Assembly (NCBI RefSeq): GCF_002263495.1
Contig: NZ_CP022753.1
Location: 3,100,001 to 3,164,000 of the forward strand
DNA length: 64,000 nt
Direction: 5' to 3'
DNA from: Nocardiopsis gilva YIM 90087
GTDB lineage: Bacteria; Actinomycetota; Actinomycetes; Streptosporangiales; Streptosporangiaceae
Positions 19,029-27,832 of the stretch are shown here, one piece after another. The position numbers were made by a program, and so were the translations under genes. Under the pieces are notes generated by a model that searched no databases, had not been told where the DNA came from, and saw only the letters and a program-made list of their open reading frames with translations. Within the stretch, counting starts at the first letter, position 1, and each line of letters begins with the position of its first letter.

Positions 19029-19898
19029 TCAGGTGCACTGCCACCCGAACCAGGTCCGGTCGAACCGATGTGCTGCGAGGTCCGCGGGCTTGATGAACCA
19101 GTAGAGGGTGCCCATGTCGCCCCAGCACATCTCGGCGCTCCAGTCGGAGTCGATCTGGGCGAGCAGCACCCATTCCGCGGCCTCGGCCAGGAGCGCGGGG
19201 TCGGAGAAGGAAGTGAAGGTGTCCCCGCCGAGAACACCCTGTGCCACTTCGTGTTCGACGGAGTCCTGCACCGCAACGGCGTGCCCACCGACGCGGTGCT
19301 GGGGAGTGGTCGCGAAGAGCGCCTCCCGGAACTCGTACGCACCGACGGCATGGTGGGACAGTCCGCAGGTCGCGGAGAACGCCTCAGGAAACGCCGCTCG
19401 GGCGACCGGATGAGTGATGTCGGGGAATGTGCCGACGGTTCGCGCTGACAGCGGCACCTTCGGATAGGGCTTGATACCCGTGGGCGTCGTCCGTTGGGTG
19501 GCCTCGGCGCCCGCCGGCACGTAGATGACCCGCGCACCGGCCTGGGAGTCGGATTCGCGCGCCTCGACCAGGGCCTCGTCATCGTCGAACTGGCCGTCGA
19601 AATAGAAGAACTGCAGTGTTCCACTGGCCGGAAGCGCGATATCGAGCTCGGTCGTGGGCAGCGCAGCGCACTCGACCGACGCGACAAACGTCAACGGCCC
19701 GTGCCCCGGCCACTCGGTCCCGATCGGCAACACCGGTTCGCCCCCGAGGTACCCGGCACAGGGGCCGGAGGCATCGTCGGTGGTGAGCCCAGCAGCGGGC
19801 CGCAGCAGCCCGATCCACGTCGCGGCGTCCTCTGGTGGGAGGAACCGATGGGCAACGGCGGCGTGGTGAGTCTTCCATGGCGGCATAGGTCGGATCAT
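19029..19898 (-). CDS. DUF1963 (YwqG-like) protein
   Basis: A 289-aa soluble protein of the DUF1963/YwqG group, whose function is unknown. Recognisable parts: GGEPVLPIGTEWPGHGPLTFVASVEC, GTLQFFYFDGQ, VIYVPAG near the middle and WVLLAQIDSDW...MCWGDMGTLYWFIKPADL at the C-terminus, the family's most conserved block. ATG 19898 and ATG 19886 are both possible starts. It is followed closely by the FUSC gene. Confidence 0.8.
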   Translation of the reverse strand: MIRPMPPWKTHHAAVAHRFLPPEDAATWIGLLRPAAGLTTDDASGPCAGYLGGEPVLPIGTEWPGHGPLTFVASVECAALPTTELDIALPASGTLQFFYFDGQFDDDEALVEARESDSQAGARVIYVPAGAEATQRTTPTGIKPYPKVPLSARTVGTFPDITHPVARAAFPEAFSATCGLSHHAVGAYEFREALFATTPQHRVGGHAVAVQDSVEHEVAQGVLGGDTFTSFSDPALLAEAAEWVLLAQIDSDWSAEMCWGDMGTLYWFIKPADLAAHRFDRTWFGWQCT

Positions 19899-19998
19899 TG
19901 CGCACGCCAGTGACAGACCTACGGACGGTGCACCACCGCGTGGGAAAGCTCAGCCGTCCCCGGACTCAACCAGCGGTAAAGGCCCGGTCAGGCGGTGT

Positions 19999-21312
19999 TC
20001 AGCGGTCCGTATGGGTGCTTTCGGGCGCGGTTGGGGCGGCGGCGCGCACGCGTTTGAGCTCGGCCAGGGTGTCGTCGAGGTGGGCCTCGGCGCGTTCGGC
20101 GCGGTGAAGGGCTTGGCTGCGGCTTTCTTCGATGGCGGTGAGGCGTTCGGCCGTGGTCTCCTTCAACTCGGCGAGGGCACGGGCCGCTGAGGTTCGTTGT
20201 TCGTCGAGTTCGCTGGCAAGACGGGCGCGGTCGGTGTCGTGGGCCTGGCGGGTGCGGTCGAGTTCGGCGGCCAGGCGGTCGCGTTCGGTGGCCAGCTCGG
20301 AGGCGCGAGAGTGGGCGCGCTCGGCATCGGCTTCGGCGTGTTCGGCTCGGCGGACGGCGTCGTCCTTGGCCGCGGACTCCTCGGCCAGGCGGTGGCGGAG
20401 CCGGTCGGCCTCGGCTTTCGCCTGTTCGCGCAGCTCGGTGAGCTCCTGCTCGGCGCGGTGGCGTTCCTGGTCCAGGGCATCGGCTGCCCGTTGGCGTTCT
20501 TCCTCGATTCGGCGTTCGGCGTCGGCGAGCTTGGCCTCGAACTCCGCGCGCTTCGATGCGAGTTCCTCGGCCGCCTGCCGCGCATCCGCCAGAGCGGCGT
20601 CGCGTTCGGCCTGGGCCGCGTTTCGCTGCTCGAGAGCCGTGTCCCGTTCGGCGTTGGCGGCTTCCCGGCGGGCGATGGCCTCGTCGGCCATGCGTTCGGC
20701 GGCTCCGGTGGCGGCGACGGCCGACGCCGCCGCTTCCTCCGCCGTGACACGGGCGTGCTCGGCCGCGCGGCGGCGGTTCTCGGCCTCCAGGCGAGCGGTA
20801 TCGGCCTCGGCGACGCGTCGGGCGGCGTCCAGGCGGGCCGCCTCGACCTGGGCTTCGGCGCTCGCCGGGTCGGTCATGGTGCCGAACGCCTCGGTGGCGG
20901 CGTTGAGCGTCGCGGTGAGCTGTTCGGCCTGGACCGCGAAGCGGGTGAGGAGGTCGTCGGCGCGAAGTCGGGCGTCGGTGACCGGCGCGGCGTCGGCGGG
21001 GGGCGCCGGGGTGTTCCCGGTGCGCTGCGGGGAGCGGGTGCCGATTCGGAGTGGTGCGGTGTCCGTGCCGGGTTGCGCGGTTTCCTCGCGGGGGCGGGTG
21101 GTGTCCTCGTCGGCCGCGCGCTGGGCCTCTTCGACGGCGCGTTGCCGTTCCTCGGCTTCCTGCTGGAGGCGTTGGCGTTCGCGCCAGGCGCGCCATCGCG
21201 TGTGCTCGGGCAGGTCGCAGTACTGCGGTGGCCGCCCTGGGGAGCTGCTGCGGGGGACGGGGCGGTCACATCCGGGGAAGTTGCAGGTGTTCGCGTCGGT
21301 ATCGAGGGCCAC
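19999..21312 (-). CDS. coiled-coil protein with N-terminal possible zinc motif
   Basis: A 437-aa protein of unknown function. The first 40 residues contain CNFPGCDRPVP...GRPPQYCDLPEH, where three Cys and one His could bind a metal. Residues about 120-420 are a nearly continuous Ala/Glu/Arg-rich coiled coil with heptad-like repeats (RRVAEADTARLEAENRRRA, RRIEEERQRAADALDQER). The architecture resembles DNA-binding proteins such as KfrA only in a general way; no sequence match is claimed. GTG 21312 is the start that retains the Cys motif. No signal peptide or membrane segment. Confidence 0.72.
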   Translation of the reverse strand: MALDTDANTCNFPGCDRPVPRSSSPGRPPQYCDLPEHTRWRAWRERQRLQQEAEERQRAVEEAQRAADEDTTRPREETAQPGTDTAPLRIGTRSPQRTGNTPAPPADAAPVTDARLRADDLLTRFAVQAEQLTATLNAATEAFGTMTDPASAEAQVEAARLDAARRVAEADTARLEAENRRRAAEHARVTAEEAAASAVAATGAAERMADEAIARREAANAERDTALEQRNAAQAERDAALADARQAAEELASKRAEFEAKLADAERRIEEERQRAADALDQERHRAEQELTELREQAKAEADRLRHRLAEESAAKDDAVRRAEHAEADAERAHSRASELATERDRLAAELDRTRQAHDTDRARLASELDEQRTSAARALAELKETTAERLTAIEESRSQALHRAERAEAHLDDTLAELKRVRAAAPTAPESTHTDR

Positions 21313-21405
21313 GCGGATGAGCCTAATGGTCCGGCCGGGAAGGGCCGTGCTGCCCGGCCGGACGGTAGAGGATCGGGTGCTGCCTCCCCTTGGTGTTCTG
21401 CTGCT

Positions 21406-22077
21406 CTAGGACCGGAGGAGGTGGCGGAGGTAGGTGGGCAGCGGCAGGTCCTCAGGCGTGTCCGGGTCGGGGATCGGGGTTCCCAAGGTCCGGGTGACCG
21501 GTATGACACCGGCCCAGTGCGGCAGGTCGAGGTCCTCGGCGTCGTCGTTGACGCCGCCGGTGCGGGTCTTGGCGGAGACCTCCTCCAGGCCGAGGCGGAG
21601 GACGGCGGTCTGGGCGAGCTCCTTGGCGGTGGCGGGGCGGCAGTCGGCGGAGCGGCCCGGCACGATGCGGTCGATGATGGCGTCCAGCGCGGTGCGGTGT
21701 TCCTCGGGGTCGGTCACGCGGTGGGCGGTCCCGTGTGCCACGACCGAGCGGTAGTTGATCGAGTGGTGGAACCCGGAGCGGGCGAGCACGAGCCCGTCGG
21801 TGCGGGTGACGGTGGCGCAGACGCGGAGCCCCTCGGCGGCATCGCGCAGTGGGCGGCTGCCCGTGGAGCCGTGCATGTAGAGCGTCTCGCCGACACGCGT
21901 GTACAGCGTGGGCAGGACGACGGGGGCGCCGTCGGCCGACACGAAGCCGAGGTGGCAGATGTAATCGGTGTCGAGGATGGTGTGCACGGTCTCGTGGTCG
22001 TAGCGCGCGCGTTCGCGGGCGCGGGTCGGAGTGGTGCGCGGGGTCGCGGGATAGGAGGCGGGGGCAGCGTTGCTCAC
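21406..22077 (-). CDS. pyridoxamine 5'-phosphate oxidase-family (FMN-binding) protein
   Basis: A 223-aa split-barrel flavin-binding protein of the type often called NimA-like or flavin-nucleotide-binding. Signatures: TDYICHLGFVSADGAPVVLPT, ETLYMHGSTGSRPLRDAA, CATVTRTDGLVLARSGFHHS, and NYRSVVAHGTAHRVTD. GTG 22077 is chosen because AAAGG lies about 11 bases upstream. The intergenic stretch 22085-22130 is unusually AT-rich and likely holds its promoter. Substrate unknown. Confidence 0.86.
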   Translation of the reverse strand: MSNAAPASYPATPRTTPTRARERARYDHETVHTILDTDYICHLGFVSADGAPVVLPTLYTRVGETLYMHGSTGSRPLRDAAEGLRVCATVTRTDGLVLARSGFHHSINYRSVVAHGTAHRVTDPEEHRTALDAIIDRIVPGRSADCRPATAKELAQTAVLRLGLEEVSAKTRTGGVNDDAEDLDLPHWAGVIPVTRTLGTPIPDPDTPEDLPLPTYLRHLLRS

Positions 22078-22179
22078 AGGTGCACCTTTTGTATGAGTAG
22101 GAATAACTTTATGTACTAGTTTGATTCTCCGGTCTCGGTTGCGCAAGGGCTTTCTCGGTGTACGCCGCGCTGCCCACAC

Positions 22180-22225
22180 AGCGTGCGGGGCCCGTGGAGA
22201 CGCTGCTCCACGGGCCCCGCACGCT
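22180..22225. terminator. terminator hairpin after the aldo/keto reductase gene
   Basis: Perfect 20-bp arms 22180-22199 and 22206-22225 (AGCGTGCGGGGCCCGTGGAG and complement), loop ACGCTG. It separates the leftward aldo/keto reductase gene from the leftward PPOX gene. Confidence 0.82.
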
Positions 22226-22242
22226 TGGCTCACTGCTCGTCT

Positions 22243-22298
22243 GACCTGGTCAGCGACGCAACCAGCGAGCTGGTCAGTCCTTGTCAGTCCTGGTCAGT
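22243..22298. repeat. short direct repeats of TGGTCAG
   Basis: CTGGTCAG occurs three times and the variant TTGTCAG once, at about 22246, 22270, 22281 and 22290, overlapping the 3' end of the aldo/keto reductase gene. The spacing is irregular (24, 11 and 9 bases). Function unknown. Confidence 0.5.
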
Positions 22299-23244
22299 AA
22301 CGCTCTCCCCGCGCCTCCGGCACGCCGTCGAGCTCGGCCAGCTCGTCCGGCGACAGCCGCACGTCCCCCGCGGCGGCGTTGGAGTCCAGGTAGCGCGGCG
22401 TCTTGGTTCCGGGGATCGGAATGACGTGGGTTCCCTGCGCGCACAGCCAGGCGAGCGCGATCTGGGCCGGGGGCACCTCGCGCCGCTCGGCGATGCCCTT
22501 CACCCGGTCGGTGATGACCTGGTTGGCGGCGAGCGCCTCACTCTGGAAGCGCGGGTTGCCCCGCCGCCAGTCATCCTCCGGCAGGTCGTCGACCGAGCTG
22601 AAGCGTCCGGTGAGGAAACCGCGCCCGAGCGGGGAAAAGGGGAGGAACGCGATCCCGTTCTCCGCGCAGAACGGCACCACATCCGCCAGCGCGCCCTTGT
22701 CCCACAGCGACAGCTCCGACTGCACGCTGGCCACCGGGTGGACGGCCATGGCGCGCTTGATCTCGACCACGCTCACGTCCGACAGGCCGATGGCCCGGAC
22801 CTTGCCCGCGGCGACGGCCTCGGCCATCGCGCCCCAGCTCTCCTCGATCGGCACGTCCGGGTCGACCCGGTGCAGCTGGTAGAGGTCGACGTGGTCGGTG
22901 CCGAGCCGCCGCAGGCTCGCGTCGATGCCCGCACGGATGTGCTCGGGACGCCCGTTGCGGCGCATCGTGCCGTTGTCGTCGATGTACAGCCCCACCTTCG
23001 TGGCCAGGACCGCCTCGTCCCGGCGTTCGGCGAGGGCACGGCCGACCAGCTCTTCGTTGGTGAAGGGGCCGTAGACATCGGAGGTGTCCAACAGGTTCAC
23101 GCCGATGTCCAGCGCCCGGTGGATGACCGAGACCGATGTGTCGTCGTCGCGGTTCTGCCGGTCGTAGGCCCAGGTCATCCCCATGCAGCCGAGGCCGATG
23201 ACGCCGACGCTCGGGCCGTCGGCGCCCAGGGTGGTGGTGCGCAT
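22294..23244 (-). CDS. aldo/keto reductase
   Basis: A 316-aa NADPH-dependent oxidoreductase of the YhdN/IolS-like aldo/keto reductase group. Catalytic tetrad positions are visible: Asp and Tyr in LLDTSDVYGPFTNEE, Lys in ATKVGLYI, His in YQLHRVDPDVPIEES. The later FSPLGRGFLTG and VIPIPGTKTPRYLDSN are the typical cofactor-binding region. ATG 23244 has AAGGAC about 8 bases upstream. The MerR operator at 23308-23327 sits in its promoter, so it is probably controlled by the divergent MerR gene. Substrate unknown. Confidence 0.92.
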   Translation of the reverse strand: MRTTTLGADGPSVGVIGLGCMGMTWAYDRQNRDDDTSVSVIHRALDIGVNLLDTSDVYGPFTNEELVGRALAERRDEAVLATKVGLYIDDNGTMRRNGRPEHIRAGIDASLRRLGTDHVDLYQLHRVDPDVPIEESWGAMAEAVAAGKVRAIGLSDVSVVEIKRAMAVHPVASVQSELSLWDKGALADVVPFCAENGIAFLPFSPLGRGFLTGRFSSVDDLPEDDWRRGNPRFQSEALAANQVITDRVKGIAERREVPPAQIALAWLCAQGTHVIPIPGTKTPRYLDSNAAAGDVRLSPDELAELDGVPEARGERY

Positions 23245-23307
23245 ACGTGTGTCCTTCTTCTTGTGTGCCGCGGCGGTGTCGGCTGACCCGCCACGGGCAA
23301 GCCTGGA

Positions 23308-23327
23308 CGTTGGAGCGCGCTCCAACG
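23308..23327. promoter_or_regulatory. 20-bp perfect palindrome, MerR-type operator
   Basis: CGTTGGAGCGCGCTCCAACG is perfectly palindromic and lies between the divergent aldo/keto reductase and MerR genes. On the minus strand a TTGCGT -35-like and a CAGGCT -10-like hexamer flank it with a 19-base spacer, the long spacing typical of MerR-activated promoters. Confidence 0.75.
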
Positions 23328-23385
23328 CAAACCTCGCGATGAGGAGGAATGCGGGACTATCGACACAAGCGCTACATTCGCCAAC

Positions 23386-23853
23386 ATGAGCGTCTCCCCG
23401 CCCCGCGGCATGACCATCTCTCAGGTGGCCGAGCGCACCGGCCTGTCCGCCGACACCCTGCGCTACTACGAGCGCATCGGGCTGGTCGACCCCGTCCCCA
23501 GGTCAGTGACGGGCCATCGCGTCTACGGCGAGGAGGAGCTGGAGTGGCTGGGGTTCGTCCTCCTGCTGCGCGACACCGACATGTCGATCCAGGAGATGCT
23601 GCTCTACGCCCGGCTGCGCCGCGAAGGCGACGGCACGGCGGCGCGTCGGCGGGACCTGTTGGCCGACCACCGCGCGCGGTTGCTCGAAGAGATTCGACGG
23701 CTGGAAGGGACGGTTCGCTACCTCGACAGGAAGATCGACATCTACGACGACCTGTTGGCGGAGCAGGGCGACGCCGAGGACGTACCCTCCGGCGCGGTCG
23801 ACTGGGCCGACTGCGCCGCCGCACGGGTGACCGAGGGCGCGCGGAACCGGTGA
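23386..23853 (+). CDS. MerR-family transcriptional regulator
   Basis: A 155-aa regulator with an N-terminal winged helix (MTISQVAERTGLSADTLRYYERIGL, about 9-33), the second MerR helix pair (GHRVYGEEELEWLGFVLLLRDTDMSIQEM) and a dimerisation coiled coil (about 80-125). The C-terminus lacks a cysteine cluster for metal sensing, so a small-molecule or stress signal is more likely. TACATT at 23373-23378 lies 8 bases before the ATG, fitting a leaderless transcript. It should act on the palindrome at 23308-23327. Confidence 0.9.
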   Translation: MSVSPPRGMTISQVAERTGLSADTLRYYERIGLVDPVPRSVTGHRVYGEEELEWLGFVLLLRDTDMSIQEMLLYARLRREGDGTAARRRDLLADHRARLLEEIRRLEGTVRYLDRKIDIYDDLLAEQGDAEDVPSGAVDWADCAAARVTEGARNR

Positions 23854-23885
23854 TCGGCACACCGCGCGGCCGGCCCCCGCAACGA

Positions 23886-23939
23886 CGGCGGCTCCCGCCG
23901 CCGACCGGGCGCGGTGCCCGGCCGCGACGGGAGCCGCCG
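23886..23939. terminator. terminator hairpin between merR-type gene and GNAT gene
   Basis: 12-bp perfect arms CGGCGGCTCCCG (23886-23897) and its complement (23928-23939), with a nested CCGGGC/GCCCGG stem inside. Located between convergent genes. Confidence 0.7.
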
Positions 23940-23957
23940 CATGCCGTCCGGTTGGTG

Positions 23958-24515
23958 TCAGTCGTGCGCGCCGACGCCGCCGATCCGGCAGACCATCGTC
24001 GTGACGAAGGGGCGGAACCCTTCCTGCTCGAAGAAGCGGATGTCATCGGAGCTGGTGGCCAACGCCGTCAGTTCGATCTCGCGGACGCCCATGGCACCGA
24101 CCTGGCGCCGGATCTCCTCCAGCAGCCCCGACCGCACGCCGTACGCGGAGTACTCCGCGGGCACCGAGAGGGTCTGCACGACAGCGACCCGATCACCGCG
24201 GTCCCACGAACCCTTCGGGTTCTCCCTGATCGTCACCATCGCGTAGCCGACCGGCTCACCGCCGCGCTCGGCGAGCACCGCGAGCGTGTCGGGGTCCGAC
24301 AGCCACCTGAGGTACTGGCCGCGCCGACGCCGCCAGGACTCGTCGGGGGACACCGAGGTGACGATGTCCTCGAGGTGCGGGGCGATGGCGGTGTGCTGCT
24401 CGTGCAGGGCCATCCAGAGCTCGGCGAGCTCTTCGATCTCGTGGGAACCGAGGTAGCGGAACCGGAGCACGTCCGAAAGAGGGGTGCGCGGTTTAGTCAC
24501 CAACGAAGTTTCCAT
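23958..24515 (-). CDS. GNAT-family N-acetyltransferase
   Basis: A 185-aa acetyltransferase-fold protein. Residues about 85-175 contain the GNAT core: TLAVLAERGGEPVGYAMVTI, VAVVQTLSVPAEYSAYGVRSGLLEE (the acetyl-CoA binding segment, though with a weak R/Q-x-x-G-x-G/A motif) and FFEQEGFRPFVTTM. ATG 24515 has GGTGAG 6 bases upstream. The acceptor substrate is unknown. Divergent from the ketopantoate-reductase-like gene. Confidence 0.82.
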   Translation of the reverse strand: METSLVTKPRTPLSDVLRFRYLGSHEIEELAELWMALHEQHTAIAPHLEDIVTSVSPDESWRRRRGQYLRWLSDPDTLAVLAERGGEPVGYAMVTIRENPKGSWDRGDRVAVVQTLSVPAEYSAYGVRSGLLEEIRRQVGAMGVREIELTALATSSDDIRFFEQEGFRPFVTTMVCRIGGVGAHD

Positions 24516-24657
24516 GTTTTTCTCACCCGTTCCACCCGCAACGACGTGCCTACTCCCTGTTTTGGTCCAGACCAATCCATGGGATGAGCTGTGACTCCGA
24601 CATTACGTCCCGGTTCGATGTACGGGCGTCCTGGAACAAAGAAAAGGAGAGGTCCTC

Positions 24658-25608
24658 ATGACGGATCGGAAATATTTAAAGGATTTCACAATCCTCGGCC
24701 CCGGTGGTGTCGGCGGCGTGCTCGCCGGGCTGCTCGCCCGCGAGGCGCCCGGGGACGGGGGTGACGGTGGGGACGACCACCGCGTCCGCGTCGTCGCCAG
24801 CGAGTCCACCGCCCAGCGCATCACCACCGACGGCTTGCGCGTGGAGTCCGAGGCCTTCGGTGACTTCACGGTGCGCCCCGACGCGCGGGCCAAGCTGACC
24901 GAGCGGACCGACGTGTTGTTCGTGGCGGTCAAGGGCACCACGCTCGACGCCGCCCTGGAGCGCATCTCCGCCGACGCGGTCGAGGACGCCCTGATCGTGC
25001 CGCTGCTCAACGGCTTCGAGCACGTGGAGACCCTGCGCTCCCGCTTTCCCCGTGCTCACGTGGTCTCCGCGTCGATCCTGGTGTCGGCGTCCCGCCCCGC
25101 CGCCGGCCGCATCCAGCACACCGGCCCCGTCACGAGCATCGAGATGGCGGGTCCCGCAGCGGTGGCCGACCGGCTCGACACCCTGGCGGCGACCCTCCGG
25201 GCGGCGGGGGTCGGCGTCGACATCCTCGACAGCGAGGACGGGGTGCTGTGGAAGAAGTACTCCTTCCTGCTGCCTGCCGCCCTGGTCTGCGCGCACACGC
25301 GGCTGCCCATCGGCGAGGCGCGCGTCACCCACCGCGCGACCATGGTCGACATCCTGCGGGAGGCCCGGTCCGTGGCCGCCGTGCGCGGTGTCGCCATCGA
25401 CCCGGACGAGGTCCTCAAGGTGGCGGACTCCCGTCCCGCACACGTCAAGCCCTCCCTGCTGTTCGACCTGGAGAACGGCCACCCCATGGAGGTCGACGCG
25501 CTCGGCGGTGCGCTGCTCCGGGCCGCGCGTGACGCCGGAATCGACACCCCGGTGACGGCGCGCATCGTCGCCGACCTGGAGGCCGTGAACAACGCCCGGA
25601 CCGCCTGA
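24658..25608 (+). CDS. ketopantoate reductase-family protein (2-dehydropantoate 2-reductase-like)
   Basis: A 316-aa NAD(P)-dependent reductase with the Rossmann motif GPGGVGGVLAGLL (about 14-26), LFVAVKGTTLDAAL, VPLLNGFEHVETLRSRFP, and a C-terminal helical domain (WKKYSFLLPAALVC, SLLFDLENGHPMEVDALGGALL). The dehydrogenase Lys of the WKK segment is present, but the Asn that normally follows it in PanE is not obvious, so it may be a paralogue with another substrate. GGAGAGG before ATG 24658 is a strong ribosome binding site. A terminator follows. Confidence 0.85.
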   Translation: MTDRKYLKDFTILGPGGVGGVLAGLLAREAPGDGGDGGDDHRVRVVASESTAQRITTDGLRVESEAFGDFTVRPDARAKLTERTDVLFVAVKGTTLDAALERISADAVEDALIVPLLNGFEHVETLRSRFPRAHVVSASILVSASRPAAGRIQHTGPVTSIEMAGPAAVADRLDTLAATLRAAGVGVDILDSEDGVLWKKYSFLLPAALVCAHTRLPIGEARVTHRATMVDILREARSVAAVRGVAIDPDEVLKVADSRPAHVKPSLLFDLENGHPMEVDALGGALLRAARDAGIDTPVTARIVADLEAVNNARTA

Positions 25609-25628
25609 GCGGGGGCCGGTTCGTGCGG

Positions 25629-25664
25629 CGGGCGGGGTGCGCGGCGGTCCGCGCACCCCGCCCG
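25629..25664. terminator. terminator hairpin after the ketopantoate-reductase-like gene
   Basis: Perfect 16-bp arms 25629-25644 and 25649-25664 (CGGGCGGGGTGCGCGG and complement) with a CGGT loop, 20 bases after the stop codon. Confidence 0.85.
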
Positions 25665-25822
25665 AGTGAGGCGCGGCGGAGGGCACAGAGGAGCCGGTGC
25701 GGAGCTCGGCATCGCGTGCTGTATCAGCGACGGCGCACCGACGGCCCGAACGTGCACGGGATCACGTCTCCCCTTAGCCGCGAGAGGTAACCGCCGTGTT
25801 TCAGCTCGCCTAAATTGTCATC

Positions 25823-26755
25823 ATGATCGATGTGCGGCGATTGCAGTTGTTGCGGGCGCTCGACGAGCACCACACCGTTGCCGGCACGGCCGAGGCGTTG
25901 CACGTGACCCCCTCCGCCGTCTCCCAGCAGCTGGCGACGCTGTCCAAGGAGACCGGGGTGACGCTGGTCGAGCGGCAGGGGCGCCGCTTCCTGCTCACCG
26001 GCGCCGCACGGGTGCTGCTGGAACACGCCGACGTCATCTTCGCGGAGATGGAGCGGGCCAAGGCCGACCTGGCCTCCTACGCCGACGGCGCCGTCGGCGT
26101 CGCGCGTGTCGGATCCTTCTCCACCGGCATCTCCGACCTCCTCGGGCCGGCCGTCGCAGGCCTGCGCGAGTCCCACCCCGGGTGGCGCTTCGAGATCGTC
26201 CAAGCCGAGCCCGAGGAGAGCACCGAGATGCTCCGCACCGGTGAGCTCGACCTCGCGATCACCATGTCCTCCGTCCACCTCCCGCACAACGGCTCACCGG
26301 AGTTCCGGGCCGACCCGATCATGGTCGAGCCGTTCGACGCGGTGCTGCCCTACCACCACCCGCTGGCCAACTCCACCGACCTGGAGCTCGCCGCCGACCT
26401 GGCCGACGTCGACTGGATCATGTCGGCGCCCGGGACCGCCTGGTACGACTGCGTGACGGCGGCCTGCAACCAGGCCGGGTTCCAGCCGCGCATCGTGCAC
26501 ACCGTGGACGAGTTCAGCGCGGTACTCTCCCTGGTCCAGGCCGGGCTGGGCATGGCGCTGGTGCCGCGCCTCGGCTGGACCGGACTGCCCGCGCCCAACC
26601 TCGTTGTCCGGTCGGTCCGCAACACCGCGCGCCGCCACATCGTCGCGCTGAGCCGGGCGGGGGCCGACCCCGAGCCCCTGCTGAGCGCGGTGCGCGAAGC
26701 CGCCGCCAAGGTCCCGGTGCCTTCGGGCGGCCCGCTCATCACCTCGACCGGCTGA
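25823..26755 (+). CDS. LysR-family transcriptional regulator
   Basis: A 310-aa regulator: winged HTH at 1-60 (RRLQLLRALDEHHTVAGTAEALHVTPSAVSQQLATL) and a periplasmic-binding-like effector domain (about 90-295, VGSFSTGISDLLGPAVAGL, LDLAITMS, LSLVQAGLGMALVPRLG). TAAATT (25811-25816) ends 6 bases before the ATG, which has no ribosome binding site, so the transcript is probably leaderless. No adjacent divergent partner is seen; the next gene converges. Target unknown. Confidence 0.92.
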   Translation: MIDVRRLQLLRALDEHHTVAGTAEALHVTPSAVSQQLATLSKETGVTLVERQGRRFLLTGAARVLLEHADVIFAEMERAKADLASYADGAVGVARVGSFSTGISDLLGPAVAGLRESHPGWRFEIVQAEPEESTEMLRTGELDLAITMSSVHLPHNGSPEFRADPIMVEPFDAVLPYHHPLANSTDLELAADLADVDWIMSAPGTAWYDCVTAACNQAGFQPRIVHTVDEFSAVLSLVQAGLGMALVPRLGWTGLPAPNLVVRSVRNTARRHIVALSRAGADPEPLLSAVREAAAKVPVPSGGPLITSTG

Positions 26756-26801
26756 CGCCGCCGCGCCCGCCGGACCTACGGCGCGCACAGATCGGGGGAG
26801 A

Positions 26802-27761
26802 TCACGAGGGCGGGACCGGGGCCAGGGACGCGGAGAACGGCACGGTGTCCTCGGTGTCGTCCAAGACCTCGCGAGCCACGTCGTGCAGGTACTCGGCCAG
26901 CATCCGCATCGGCCGCCACGCCCAGCCGCCCGTCCGGCTCACCAGGGAGATGCGTCGGCTTCCCCCGAGCTCGCCGAGCGGGGAGTGGGTGACGCCGCGC
27001 CGCGTCACCGCCGCCAGCTTCGGCATCACGCCCACGCCGCGCCCCGAGGCCACCACCTGCTCCACCACGTCGAGGTTGTCGATGCGGTGCCGGATGCGCG
27101 GGGCGAACCCGGCGGCGGCGCACATGCGCTGGACGAGCTGGTCCTCGTCGCTGCCGCGCGAGTTGGAGATCCACGAGGCGGACGCCAGAGCGCGCAGCCG
27201 CTGCCGGGTCAGCGTGCGACTGGACGCCGGCGGCCCGGAGGGCTGGGAGAGCAGCAGCGGCTCGCTGCCCAGGCGATGCAACGTCAGGGTGTCCGGGAAG
27301 TTACGCGGCACCAGGCTGTACTCGTAGACGAGCCCGATATCCGCGTCGCCCGTCTGCAGCAGGCTCAGCGCCTCGTCCGGCTCGTGCTCGATGAGGCGGA
27401 CGTCGATTCCGGGGTGGTCGTCGCGCAGCCGCCGCAGGGCGGGCAGCACGATCGGTGGGGCGGCGCTGATGAAGGTCACCAGGTCGATGCGGCCGACCGG
27501 CTCTCCCTCACCGGCGAACTCGGAGCGCGCGGCGGCGACGCGGGCCAGGATGTCCACGGCGTACTCGCTCAGGCGGTGTCCGGCCGGAGTCAGCCGCACC
27601 CGCCGCCCGTCCGGGACCAGCAGGGGGACGCCGGCTTCCCGCTCCAGCACCGCGAAGTGCTTGGAGACGGCCGAGGTTCCCATGCCCGTGACCTCGGAGA
27701 CCGCCGTCATGGTGCCCAGCCGTTCGAGCTCCACCAGCAGGTGCAGCCGTGTCAGATCCAT
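26802..27761 (-). CDS. LysR-family transcriptional regulator
   Basis: A 319-aa LysR protein with HTH LLVELERLGTMTAVSEVTGMGTSAVSKHFAVLEREAG (about 9-45) and an effector-binding domain (VTFISAAPPIVLPALRRL, ADIGLVYEYSL, VVASGRGVGVMPKLA). Its start is 71 bases from the divergent EamA exporter gene, the classic LysR-target arrangement, so it most likely regulates that exporter in response to its substrate. Confidence 0.92.
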   Translation of the reverse strand: MDLTRLHLLVELERLGTMTAVSEVTGMGTSAVSKHFAVLEREAGVPLLVPDGRRVRLTPAGHRLSEYAVDILARVAAARSEFAGEGEPVGRIDLVTFISAAPPIVLPALRRLRDDHPGIDVRLIEHEPDEALSLLQTGDADIGLVYEYSLVPRNFPDTLTLHRLGSEPLLLSQPSGPPASSRTLTRQRLRALASASWISNSRGSDEDQLVQRMCAAAGFAPRIRHRIDNLDVVEQVVASGRGVGVMPKLAAVTRRGVTHSPLGELGGSRRISLVSRTGGWAWRPMRMLAEYLHDVAREVLDDTEDTVPFSASLAPVPPS

Positions 27762-27832
27762 TCACCAAAAGTACAAGATGAATCCACTATCGGTCCCTGG
27801 ACAGAAACATAGGCCGAAGATCCAATGGTCGG

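Noticed and set aside
20197-22119. 640-codon plus-strand open frame opposite the coiled-coil and PPOX genes
   Set aside because: Gly/Val-rich antisense of a repetitive coiled-coil gene; no recognisable domain.
22243-22298. CRISPR array
   Set aside because: Repeats are only 7-8 bases with irregular short spacing and overlap a coding end.
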